A program made the translations under genes and the position numbers. Under the pieces are notes generated by a model. It was not told where the DNA came from, ran no database searches, and saw only the letters and a list, made by a program, of their open reading frames with translations. 36,396 nucleotides of DNA. Origin: JAAXKN01 sp050259615 (GTDB taxonomy: Bacteria; Bacteroidota; Ignavibacteria; Ignavibacteriales; SURF-24). The first letter of the stretch is position 1, and each line of letters opens with the position of its first letter. This document shows positions 25,269-32,747 of the stretch, piece by piece. Location of the stretch: the NCBI GenBank assembly GCA_050259615.1, contig JBLNAZ010000099.1:1-36396 (forward strand). Reading direction: 5' to 3'.

Positions 25269-26773
25269 CCAGATATTTCTTATTTTGCATTTTGTTTCTG
25301 TTTAGTGTCACTTTAACGGCAAAACCAAAAAATGGGAACCCTATGAAAGAGAACCTCGTGTTACTGCCGGTGAAAAATGATCCGACCGTTTCCTTTAAGA
25401 TCTGGTTTAAGGCCGGCTCTCAGAATGATCCCAAAGGGAAAGAAGGTCTTGCCTATTTAACAGCACGCCTTGTTTCCGAAGGGGCAACAGAAAAGAACAG
25501 TTACGAAGAAGTGCTTGAAAAACTATTCCCTCTGGCAGCCGGCTACAGCGCTTCTCCTTCAGCGGAAATGACGGTCTATTCCGGCAGGGTGCACAAGGAT
25601 AACCTGGAAGTTTACTATCCTCTTTTCCTCGACGGAATACTTCGCCCAAGGTTCAGCCAGGATGATTTCAACAGAATTAAGGATGAAACTCTCAATTATC
25701 TTACTACTACTCTTAAGTATTCAAGCGATGAGGAACTGGGTAAATCTGTCCTTTACCAGTACATATTCCGCGATACCCCTTACGGCCATATTGAACAGGG
25801 GACAATCAGCGGAATTAAGAATATCAGCCTCGAGGACGTTAAGAACTTCTATAAGAGATTCTACAACAGGAATAATTTTGTTATCGGCCTTGCCGGCAGC
25901 TATACCAGGAAACTGGCCGACAGGCTTCAGAAGGACTTGTCAGCGCTTCCTGCAGGAACGCCGCAAAATCCCCCTGAAATTAACTACGAGCCTATTAAGG
26001 GCCTGAATATAACAATGGTTAACAAGGATGCCCCTGCTACTGCCATTTCTTTCGGGTTCCCTATTAATGTCCTCAGGGGTGAGAAAGACTGGTATGCTCT
26101 TGCCGTAGCCAATTCATGGCTCGGAGAGCACAGAAACTCAAGCTCACACCTTTATCAGGTGATCAGAGAGGCCAGGGGATTAAACTACGGCGATTACAGC
26201 TATATTGAAAATTTCCCCGGCGGCGGACACAGGCAGATGCCCCCTGTTAATGAAGCAAGACGTCAGCAGATCTTTGAGGTCTGGATCCGTCCTGTCCCTA
26301 ATGAAACCAGGCACTTTGTATTAAGAGCTGCAATGCGCGAATTGAAAAATATCATCGATAAAGGGCTTACAAGTGAGGAATTTGAACTTACTCGGAAATT
26401 CCTTAAGAATTATGTGCTGCATTATGCTCCCGAAACTGAAATGCGCCTGGGCTATGCCCTCGATGACAAGTTCTACGGCATTCAGGGAAGCCACCTGGAG
26501 ACTTTCAGGAAAATGATGGATCAACTGACACTTGAAGACGTTAATAATGCCATTAAAAAGTACCTTAATTACGATAACATGAAAGTGGCAATAATTACAA
26601 AAGATGCTGAAAGTTTCAAAGAAGCTCTTGAAAATAACACGACTTCTCCAATAACGTACTCAACTCCCAAGGCAGATAAGGTATATGAGGAGGATAAGGA
26701 GATCAAAGACTATAAACTGGATATCCCCGCAGATAACATTAAAATTATTGGCGTAGAAGACCTCTTCAGATAA
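25265..26773 (+). CDS. M16 peptidase, non-catalytic partner subunit
   Basis: Protein of 502 residues with a signal peptide (YFLFCILFLFSVTLTA). It follows the M16 fold but lacks the zinc motif: where HxxEH should be, the sequence reads GLAYLTARLVSEGA, with no histidine or aligned glutamate. It retains the R/Y-type half-domain signature (about 295-320, IREARGLNYGDYSY), which in M16B heterodimers supplies the substrate-contact residues. It overlaps the catalytic subunit gene by four bases and ends just before a strong terminator. Its most likely role is to complete the closed clam-shell chamber with the upstream subunit. Confidence 0.9.
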   Translation: MTRYFLFCILFLFSVTLTAKPKNGNPMKENLVLLPVKNDPTVSFKIWFKAGSQNDPKGKEGLAYLTARLVSEGATEKNSYEEVLEKLFPLAAGYSASPSAEMTVYSGRVHKDNLEVYYPLFLDGILRPRFSQDDFNRIKDETLNYLTTTLKYSSDEELGKSVLYQYIFRDTPYGHIEQGTISGIKNISLEDVKNFYKRFYNRNNFVIGLAGSYTRKLADRLQKDLSALPAGTPQNPPEINYEPIKGLNITMVNKDAPATAISFGFPINVLRGEKDWYALAVANSWLGEHRNSSSHLYQVIREARGLNYGDYSYIENFPGGGHRQMPPVNEARRQQIFEVWIRPVPNETRHFVLRAAMRELKNIIDKGLTSEEFELTRKFLKNYVLHYAPETEMRLGYALDDKFYGIQGSHLETFRKMMDQLTLEDVNNAIKKYLNYDNMKVAIITKDAESFKEALENNTTSPITYSTPKADKVYEEDKEIKDYKLDIPADNIKIIGVEDLFR

Positions 26774-26793
26774 AAGTGTGCTTCCCAGAATTA

Positions 26794-26824
26794 AAAAAGG
26801 CGGGATCATTTATCCCGCCTTTTT
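26794..26824. terminator. Strong bidirectional terminator
   Basis: AAAAAGGCGGGAT (26794-26806) and ATCCCGCCTTTTT (26812-26824) form a perfect 13-bp stem with a 5-base loop. A- and T-runs on both sides let it serve the plus-strand M16 operon and the convergent minus-strand peptidase gene. Confidence 0.92.
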
Positions 26825-26860
26825 CATTAAACCATACTTTTGCCCCGTACTGATAATATT

Positions 26861-27961
26861 TTATTTTGGACATCCCCAGCCTGAATGTGTCAGCTTGTCC
26901 TTGTATTTTCCAAACTGAGGGGGATTGTAAAAAAGATCAATTCCTTGTTTTGCTGCCTTTGTATCAAAAGATTTCTCTTTTGAACAATCAACACATCCCG
27001 CGTTTTCACTGAAATTTTCTCTTGCTGAACCGGTCACATCCCCGGGTTCCGTGTTCGAAGCTCTTGCAGTTTCATAACCCGTTAAAAATTTCTTTACCTT
27101 TTCTGCATCATAAAGTGCAATTGTAATCATCGTCCTGGTATCTTCTTTTAAGCGGATAAAAGCGTTTTCTGCAAAGCCTTTAAGGTATGAATGCAGGTCT
27201 TCCATCTGGTTGCTTCGGGGAAGTTCCTTTAAGAACTCACTGCTTATATAGGAAAGGTGCAGATATTCAGGCGAAGCCATTATATAATTTGCGTAAGGAG
27301 TAAGCTGCGAGATAACTCCCGGTGTACCGTTATAACAGGTTGAAAGCAATAGAAAATCGAATTTCGAGTCTCCCATCTGTGAGGTGCTCTTGAATAATGA
27401 GAGTGCCTTTGCCAGATTGCCTGTGCTGAATGGTTTTTCATTATATGATGCATTATATCCGCTCCCGTCCGTCTCCGGTATTTCATGGCCGTAGTAAAGG
27501 AAGAAATTTCTTAGAATTTTGCCTGGCAGATCCTGGACATATGAAGCGTATTCACGGAAAAATGCAGCCTCGATGTCAAGATTCAGTAGTGAGGGATTGC
27601 TGTTATAAGACTCATTTTCAATAAGCTGCCCGTTCCGGAAATAATAAAATTCACCATCTTTTAAAGGAAAAAGGAAAAGGAAGTGTTTCTTTGATTTCTG
27701 ATGGAAAATAAAAACTTCGGAATTGGGCAAAGCTTCGGCAACCGAAATAGCCTGGTCAACCATTCTTTCATCGGCTTGTATATCGTTACCATCATTATCG
27801 TGATATAGATAGCTGCCGTCGCCATGAATATAGTAAACTATCCTGTACTCTAGACTGTCAGCCTGTGCCCGGTTTTCTTCTTCTGTTCTGGATATATTGC
27901 GGCATGCAAAAAACGAAACACTGACTAGTGCCAGCAGAAAATAAGCTGCAATTTTCCACAT
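26861..27961 (-). CDS. Clostripain-like (C11/caspase-fold) lipoprotein peptidase
   Basis: Cysteine-peptidase-like protein of about 366 residues. From the ATG at 27961 (GGAG upstream at normal spacing) it begins with a short lipoprotein signal ending SFFAC, with C20 as the lipid-bearing cysteine. The caspase-fold dyad is present: histidine in FFLYYGHEI (H159) and cysteine in FLLLSTCYNG (C209), each at the end of a hydrophobic strand as in clostripain-family C11 enzymes. The N-terminal part has a strand reading IVYYIHGDG followed by an acidic loop (HDNDGND) that could bind calcium. The C-terminal tail is cysteine-containing (CVDCSK, GWGCPK). The open frame extends 22 codons upstream to 28027, but that would bury the signal. 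The substrate is unknown. It lies downstream of a small membrane protein on the same strand. Confidence 0.72.
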   Translation of the reverse strand: MWKIAAYFLLALVSVSFFACRNISRTEEENRAQADSLEYRIVYYIHGDGSYLYHDNDGNDIQADERMVDQAISVAEALPNSEVFIFHQKSKKHFLFLFPLKDGEFYYFRNGQLIENESYNSNPSLLNLDIEAAFFREYASYVQDLPGKILRNFFLYYGHEIPETDGSGYNASYNEKPFSTGNLAKALSLFKSTSQMGDSKFDFLLLSTCYNGTPGVISQLTPYANYIMASPEYLHLSYISSEFLKELPRSNQMEDLHSYLKGFAENAFIRLKEDTRTMITIALYDAEKVKKFLTGYETARASNTEPGDVTGSARENFSENAGCVDCSKEKSFDTKAAKQGIDLFYNPPQFGKYKDKLTHSGWGCPK

Positions 27962-27992
27962 TAATGACTCCGATACTTTACTTAAAACAGCA

Positions 27993-28020
27993 GGTCCGGG
28001 AATATACACATTCCCGGACC
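27993..28020. repeat. Intercistronic hairpin
   Basis: GGTCCGGGAAT (27993-28003) and ATTCCCGGACC (28010-28020) form a perfect 11-bp stem with a 6-base loop. It lies between the small membrane protein gene and the clostripain-like gene on the minus strand. On that strand it is followed by TGCTGTTTTAAG, so it could be a leaky terminator or an mRNA stability element. Confidence 0.65.
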
Positions 28021-28042
28021 ATATCATTAAATTATTCCCGAT

Positions 28043-28498
28043 TTATCTTACAAGAAGAAGAACCAGAATAACAATCAGCAGCAATGTTGTTACGCTAATT
28101 GTAACCCACTGGTCAGCCTGTTCCATATCCTGTTTGACAAAATCGGCAAAATTATTAAGCTGGTTATCCTGCACTTTTGTATATCCCTGAAGTCCGTTCA
28201 GTTCATTATATTTATCGGATACAGAGCTCTTCAGTGAATTTAATGCCTTGACATCACCGGCAGGAATTCCGCGCATATTTATAATTGTAGTCAGTGCGTT
28301 ATTAAACTTTTCAAATGATTTATTCAGAATATCACGTTTTTCTGCAGGAGCCTGGGCTTCTTTAACCTTTATGGATATACCGTTAAAGTATTGTTTGAAC
28401 TTATCCTGAACTTTTGCTGATTCACCGCTTCCGGCAAAGGTTGCCTGCGAAAAGATAAATGCTAACAACAATGCAGCAACTAACCGAATCCTGTACAT
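28043..28498 (-). CDS. Small exported protein with C-terminal membrane anchor
   Basis: I do not recognise the family. The 151-residue product has a signal peptide (about residues 1-22, ending ATFAG), then a charged helical region with coiled-coil character (KVQDKFKQYFNGISIKV, DKYNELNGL). It ends in a C-terminal hydrophobic segment at about 131-150 followed by a single arginine. That gives an envelope protein with its helical domain outside the cytoplasm, anchored by its tail. A good AAGGAGG ribosome site lies just upstream on the minus strand. It precedes the clostripain-like lipoprotein gene by about 80 bases and may be co-transcribed with it, separated by a hairpin. Confidence 0.7.
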   Translation of the reverse strand: MYRIRLVAALLLAFIFSQATFAGSGESAKVQDKFKQYFNGISIKVKEAQAPAEKRDILNKSFEKFNNALTTIINMRGIPAGDVKALNSLKSSVSDKYNELNGLQGYTKVQDNQLNNFADFVKQDMEQADQWVTISVTTLLLIVILVLLLVR

Positions 28499-28680
28499 AT
28501 ATTCCTCCTTGTTATGTAAAGTATCTCTTCTTAAGTATGCCTACATATTTATATTATTATTTTCATCCTGCTTTTTCAAGAGCAATCAGCAGGGTACATT
28601 CCTTTAGCTCCGGCTGGGCAAGAAATTTATAATTATACTTGTTTTCTTGATTTTTCACTTCATTATCTTCATATTTACAT

Positions 28681-29517
28681 ATGATTATTAAAGAGTTTTC
28701 ACTTTCAGCCGGTGACATTGATCTCATAAGAGTAACCGGCTTCGGACTTGAAAATATCGGCTCCGAAGCCTGTATGATATTTGTGCACGGTTTCAAGGGC
28801 TTTAAAGACTGGGGTTTCGGTCCTTATCTTGCCAGGTATTTTGCCGATAAGGGGTTGTGTGTTCTTACCTTTAATTTTTCGCATAACGGAATAGGAGAGA
28901 ATCCCCTGGAATTTACTGAAATGGAAAAGTTTGCAGGCAACACTTATTCCCGCGAAGTCGCAGAGCTCTCCGCAGTTATTGATGCATATAAAACCGGTTA
29001 TTTTGGAGCCGTCAAGTCACCAAAGGCTATTCTTCTTGGTCATAGCCGGGGCGGGGCAATTGCTCTTCTTGCAGCAGTCCGTAAGCCTGAGGTTAAAGCA
29101 GTTGCTCTGTGGGCCTCTGTCGCAAGCCTGGACCGCTATTCCAAAAGGCAGAAGAAGCAGTGGCGTGAAAAAGGTTTTATGGAAGTTAAGAACCAGCGGA
29201 CAGGCCAGGTGATGAGGTTAAACGCATCCTTGCTTGATGATATTGATCAGAATTCAGGGGATCTTCTTAATCTCCAAAAGGCAGTTGAAAACCTGAACAG
29301 GCCGCTTCTTATTGCTCATGGCGAACAGGATATTGCGGTTCCGCTTAAGGAAGGCGAGCAATTATACAACTGGGCCGATAAGAGCCAAACTGAGCTCTTT
29401 AAGCTTTATGCCACAGGCCATACATTCGGCATTAAGCATCCTTTTGAGGGCAGCAACGAAAAATTTGAGAGGCTTTTAAGTAAAACGTATGATTTTATCA
29501 CTACTAACGTAAAATAA
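28681..29517 (+). CDS. Alpha/beta-hydrolase family protein
   Basis: Cytosolic alpha/beta-hydrolase of 278 residues. The oxyanion-side motif is FVHGFKGFKDWG (34-45), the nucleophile elbow is LGHSRGG (S122), the acid is in AHGEQDIAVP (D217) and the histidine is in ATGHTFG (H247). It is probably an esterase or peptidase-like hydrolase of the dienelactone/lysophospholipase type. The substrate cannot be read from the sequence. The neighbouring bioY gene starts 12 bases after its stop, so they probably share a transcript. Because of that neighbour one could think of a BioH-like pimeloyl-ACP esterase, but there is no specific evidence for that. The start has no clear Shine-Dalgarno sequence. Confidence 0.85.
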   Translation: MIIKEFSLSAGDIDLIRVTGFGLENIGSEACMIFVHGFKGFKDWGFGPYLARYFADKGLCVLTFNFSHNGIGENPLEFTEMEKFAGNTYSREVAELSAVIDAYKTGYFGAVKSPKAILLGHSRGGAIALLAAVRKPEVKAVALWASVASLDRYSKRQKKQWREKGFMEVKNQRTGQVMRLNASLLDDIDQNSGDLLNLQKAVENLNRPLLIAHGEQDIAVPLKEGEQLYNWADKSQTELFKLYATGHTFGIKHPFEGSNEKFERLLSKTYDFITTNVK

Positions 29518-29529
29518 ACAGAGGTAAAA

Positions 29530-30105
29530 ATGTCAGTTAATGAGAGTGTAAAAAGTAATATAACAGCCGGGTATGCAAGTAAAGTTTTTTCTTCGGAAAT
29601 TTTCTGGGTGCTGAGCTTTACAATAATGACGTTCTTTGCGGCTCAGGTGGAAGTTCCGGTTCAGCCGGTTCCTTTTACGCTGCAGACTATGCTCGTAATT
29701 CTGGCCGGTGCCTTCCTGGGGGCAAAAAAAGGCGCTTACAGCCAGATAATTTATCTTTTCATGGGTGCAATAGGCCTTCCGGTCTTTGCAGGCTTCAGCA
29801 GCACTGCAAGTCTTTTTGGACCAACAGGCGGGTACCTGCTTGCTTTTCCGCTCGGAGCTTATATTTCAGGCCTGATCCTTGAAAAAAGAAGAAGCCTTGT
29901 AGTTACCTGGCTTGCAATGGCCTTGGCTACATTAGCAGTAATTATTATCGGCGCAAGCTCTCTCAGCCTTCTTTTCCACAGAAGTTTCGGCAGCGCTTTC
30001 TTTGCAGGCGCCCTGATCTTCTCAGTTTGGGATATAATAAAAATATCGGCAGCTGCAAGCATTTACTTCTCCTTGTCAAAGAAGTATTCAAAACTGCCTT
30101 TATAA
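29530..30105 (+). CDS. bioY: BioY biotin transporter (S component)
   Basis: Integral membrane protein of 191 residues with about six hydrophobic helices. It carries the BioY signature VPVQPVPFTLQTM, the GAFLGAKKGAYSQ and YLFMGAIGLPVFAG segments, and FGPTGGYLLAFPLGAY. BioY is the substrate-binding subunit of biotin ECF transporters and can act alone or with the shared energising module; no EcfA/EcfT genes are nearby. It follows the alpha/beta hydrolase closely with a GAGG ribosome site. Biotin uptake would supply acetyl-CoA carboxylase and fit an organism lacking biotin synthesis, but this cannot be tested in the window. Confidence 0.94.
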   Translation: MSVNESVKSNITAGYASKVFSSEIFWVLSFTIMTFFAAQVEVPVQPVPFTLQTMLVILAGAFLGAKKGAYSQIIYLFMGAIGLPVFAGFSSTASLFGPTGGYLLAFPLGAYISGLILEKRRSLVVTWLAMALATLAVIIIGASSLSLLFHRSFGSAFFAGALIFSVWDIIKISAAASIYFSLSKKYSKLPL

Positions 30106-30124
30106 AAGATTGTTCTTGCCTGTG

Positions 30125-30171
30125 GGAAATTCTGAATCTGCCAGCTGGTAAATGGCAGATTTGGAATTTCC
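30125..30171. repeat. Long hairpin downstream of bioY
   Basis: Bases 30125-30143 pair with 30153-30171. GGAAATTC/GAATTTCC and AATCTGCCA/TGGCAGATT are joined by two G-T wobble pairs, giving about 19 continuous pairs with a 9-base loop. No T-run follows. It lies in the 162-base gap before the Fe-S oxidoreductase gene. Confidence 0.7.
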
Positions 30172-30267
30172 TTCAGTCTGCCGGAAATGTGTTAATTGGA
30201 CTTTTGGCTGGCGAATCTTTAAACTAATTCATTTTTTGTTAATTTTTCGGGGATTGGTCTTTCGCTC

Positions 30268-32298
30268 ATGGGAATTAAAAACATTATCTTTGTTATCGTT
30301 TTTCTGGCTGCTTTTGTTTTTTTCGGCTATAATGTCAGGAGACTTATAAGTTACCTCAAACTGGGGAAAAAAGAAGACAGATTTCAAGACATTTCAGCAC
30401 GCATTAAGAATGTACTCTTGATTGCTTTCGCTCAAACAAAAATCCTTCGCGATCCTGTAGCCGGTACAATTCACTCTCTGATTTTCTGGGGCTTTGTACT
30501 TTTCCTTTTTGCCGTTCTGGAGAGCATTATTCAGGGTTTTTATTCTCCTTTTGAACTTTCCTTTTTAGGCTATTTTTACAGCCTCATTACATTGGTACAG
30601 GACCTGTTTGGACTTCTGGTAATTGCGGCAGTCATTTCGGCCCTTTACAGGAGATTTGTTGTACATGTGCCCCGCCTGGAAGTAGGTAAAAAGGGGAAAA
30701 TGGATGCCGCTGCAGTTCTCCTGATGATACTTGTAATTGTTGTTTCAATGTACGGCATGAACATGGCATCTGTTGCTAAGAACAATTTTGTAATGAAGCC
30801 TTATGAGTTGAGGCCTGTTGCATCTGCCCTGAGTCCTTTATTCTTTACAGGGGGGTCAACTGGTGCCGTTCTTAGTTATGAGGTTTTCTGGTGGATTCAT
30901 ATAGTTTTTATACTTGGATTTTTAAATTTTCTGCCATTTTCAAAACATTTGCACGTACTGACGTCAATTCCAAACGTTTACTTCTCAAAGATTGGTAAAA
31001 AGAAAAACGTTCTTAAGCCTCTTGACCTTGAAGATGAAACTATGGAGGTTTTCGGTGCTTCTGATATCGAGCACCTTAGCTGGAAGGAGATGTTCGACGG
31101 CTATACATGCACTGAATGCGGCAGGTGTACTGCTGCATGCCCGGCTTCAAATACGGGGAAAATCCTTTCTCCAAGAAAAATTATCGTCGATATACGCCAC
31201 AGGACTATGGAAAAGGCCCCTGTCCTTTTAGCAATGGCCGGCGGAGCTGAACTTTCAGCCGAAGAACAGGCTCACAATAAAGAGGTGCTCGATAAGCATC
31301 TCATTCACGATTATATAGATCCTGCAGAGCTTTGGGACTGTACAACATGTATGGCCTGCATGCTGGAGTGTCCTGTTACAATTGAGCATCTGGACTCAAT
31401 TATAGACATGAGGCGAAACCTTGTTCTTACAGAATCGGATTTCCCGGCAGAACTGAACGCTACATTCAGGAACATGGAAACAAACTTTACCCCATGGGCT
31501 TTTAATTCGCAGGACCGCGCTAACTGGGCCGAGGGAATGGACATAAAAACCATGGCTGAAAACTCTGATTGCGAGCTCCTTTTCTGGGTCGGCTGCGCGG
31601 GCTCTTTTGACACAAGAAATCAAAAAGTTACGAAAGCATTTGCAAATTTGATGCAAAAAGCTAATATTGACTTTAGAATTCTTGGAATTGAGGAGAAATG
31701 CAATGGCGATTTTGCCAGACGCCTCGGCAATGAATATCTGGCTCAGATGCTCATGCAGGAAAATATTCAGACCCTTAACGGCTATGGCGTCAAAAAGATT
31801 GTAACTGCATGCCCGCATTGCTTTAATTTTATTAAAAAGGAATATCCTCAGTTCGGCGGAGACTATGAAGTGATACATCATACAGAACTGATTCATCAGC
31901 TTCTTGAAGAGGGTAAACTTCAGGTTAATGAGAGCGCAGCAGCTGAGAAAATGACGTATCACGACTCCTGTTATCTCGGCAGATATAACGGGGTATATGA
32001 TGCTCCGCGCGAAGATATAAAAAAACTCGGCGGTACGGATCTTATTGAAATGCAGAGAACACACGACAGGGGATTCTGCTGCGGGGCCGGCGGCGGACGC
32101 ATGTTCCTTGAGGAGACCGAAGGTACCAGGGTTAACGTGGAACGTACACGAGAAGCCTTGGAGACGGGAGCTGAGACAATAGCCTCTGCATGCCCGTACT
32201 GTATGACAATGCTGACTGACGGCGTTAAAGCATTCGACAAAACCGAGGAAATACAAGTAAAAGATATTGCTGAAATTGTACTGGAACATATTAAATAA
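30268..32298 (+). CDS. Membrane-bound Fe-S oxidoreductase, HdrD/EMR-like, with NarI-type cytochrome domain
   Basis: Protein of 676 residues. Residues 1-235 hold about five or six membrane helices with histidines (H69, H211, H228) in the style of nitrate reductase gamma-type heme b subunits. Two 4Fe-4S ferredoxin motifs follow: CTECGRCTAAC (C281, C284, C287, C291 then P) and CTTCMACMLEC (C358, C361, C364, C368 then P). Two CCG domains follow; the second is complete (C568, C604-C605, C642, C645), while the first reads KCNG, with C443, C478, N479, C515, C518. This layout is that of HdrD-related and ETF:menaquinone oxidoreductases, which pass electrons from electron-transfer flavoprotein or thiols to quinones. 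No EtfAB genes lie next to it. The ATG at 30268 has CGGGGA upstream. Confidence 0.9.
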   Translation: MGIKNIIFVIVFLAAFVFFGYNVRRLISYLKLGKKEDRFQDISARIKNVLLIAFAQTKILRDPVAGTIHSLIFWGFVLFLFAVLESIIQGFYSPFELSFLGYFYSLITLVQDLFGLLVIAAVISALYRRFVVHVPRLEVGKKGKMDAAAVLLMILVIVVSMYGMNMASVAKNNFVMKPYELRPVASALSPLFFTGGSTGAVLSYEVFWWIHIVFILGFLNFLPFSKHLHVLTSIPNVYFSKIGKKKNVLKPLDLEDETMEVFGASDIEHLSWKEMFDGYTCTECGRCTAACPASNTGKILSPRKIIVDIRHRTMEKAPVLLAMAGGAELSAEEQAHNKEVLDKHLIHDYIDPAELWDCTTCMACMLECPVTIEHLDSIIDMRRNLVLTESDFPAELNATFRNMETNFTPWAFNSQDRANWAEGMDIKTMAENSDCELLFWVGCAGSFDTRNQKVTKAFANLMQKANIDFRILGIEEKCNGDFARRLGNEYLAQMLMQENIQTLNGYGVKKIVTACPHCFNFIKKEYPQFGGDYEVIHHTELIHQLLEEGKLQVNESAAAEKMTYHDSCYLGRYNGVYDAPREDIKKLGGTDLIEMQRTHDRGFCCGAGGGRMFLEETEGTRVNVERTREALETGAETIASACPYCMTMLTDGVKAFDKTEEIQVKDIAEIVLEHIK

Positions 32299-32344
32299 TC
32301 TAATTAACTTTTAATTATCTTGTTAATAACTTAAGGAGGATCTC

Positions 32345-32551
32345 ATGAAAGACAAGTATGATGAATTATTAAAATTTGTTCAGGGTCTTGAAACAGACGT
32401 TACTAAATTCACTGAAAAAGGGCAGGCAGCTGCCGGAACACGTCTGCGTAAGAGTCTTAGCGAGCTGAAGAAATTAGCTCAGGAAATGCGTAATCAGATC
32501 CAGGATATAAAGGCCGAGAGAAAGGGCGGCACTGAGGAAAAAGCTCAGTAA
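32345..32551 (+). CDS. Histone H1-like nucleoid protein
   Basis: Small 68-residue helical protein rich in lysine and glutamate. The central phrase FTEKGQAAAGTRLRKSLSEL, followed by KKLAQEMRNQIQDIKAE, matches the short bacterial histone H1/Hc1-like proteins found across Bacteroidota, which have the pattern F-x-K-G-x-x-A-A-G-T-R-x-R-K. These are thought to be nucleoid-associated. It has the best ribosome site in the region (AAGGAGG) and a strong terminator, so high expression is likely. It carries no lysine-rich C-terminal tail of the chlamydial type. Confidence 0.82.
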   Translation: MKDKYDELLKFVQGLETDVTKFTEKGQAAAGTRLRKSLSELKKLAQEMRNQIQDIKAERKGGTEEKAQ

Positions 32552-32574
32552 TTTATTACCTGAAAATAAAGTTA

Positions 32575-32618
32575 AAAGCCCTGAAGTCTGTTTTTTAAGT
32601 CTTCAGGGCTTTCGCTTT
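32575..32618 (+). terminator. Terminator after the histone-like gene
   Basis: AAAGCCCTGAAG (32575-32586) and CTTCAGGGCTTT (32601-32612) form a perfect 12-bp stem with a 14-base loop, followed by TTT-CGC-TTTT. Confidence 0.88.
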
Positions 32619-32747
32619 TCCTGAAATGCAAACCCGACCCATTACATTTCATTCAGAAAAAGACACTTCTCTTTTACCTTCTGCCGTTTGCCTTTTTAAG
32701 TATTACTTTTTACTTTTCAATTCAAAATTTATTTTAATTTGAACCTT

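Noticed and set aside
28563..28796. 77-codon minus-strand frame upstream of the alpha/beta hydrolase
   Set aside because: Its first half is the complement of the hydrolase coding region, and the rest lies in a divergent promoter region; no family resemblance.
30152..30349. 65-codon frame before the Fe-S oxidoreductase
   Set aside because: Starts inside the hairpin after bioY and overlaps the clear start of the Fe-S protein in another frame.
31396..32289. 297-codon minus-strand frame opposite the Fe-S oxidoreductase
   Set aside because: Long, but it is the complement of well-conserved 4Fe-4S and CCG domain coding sequence; its translation has no domain-like pattern.
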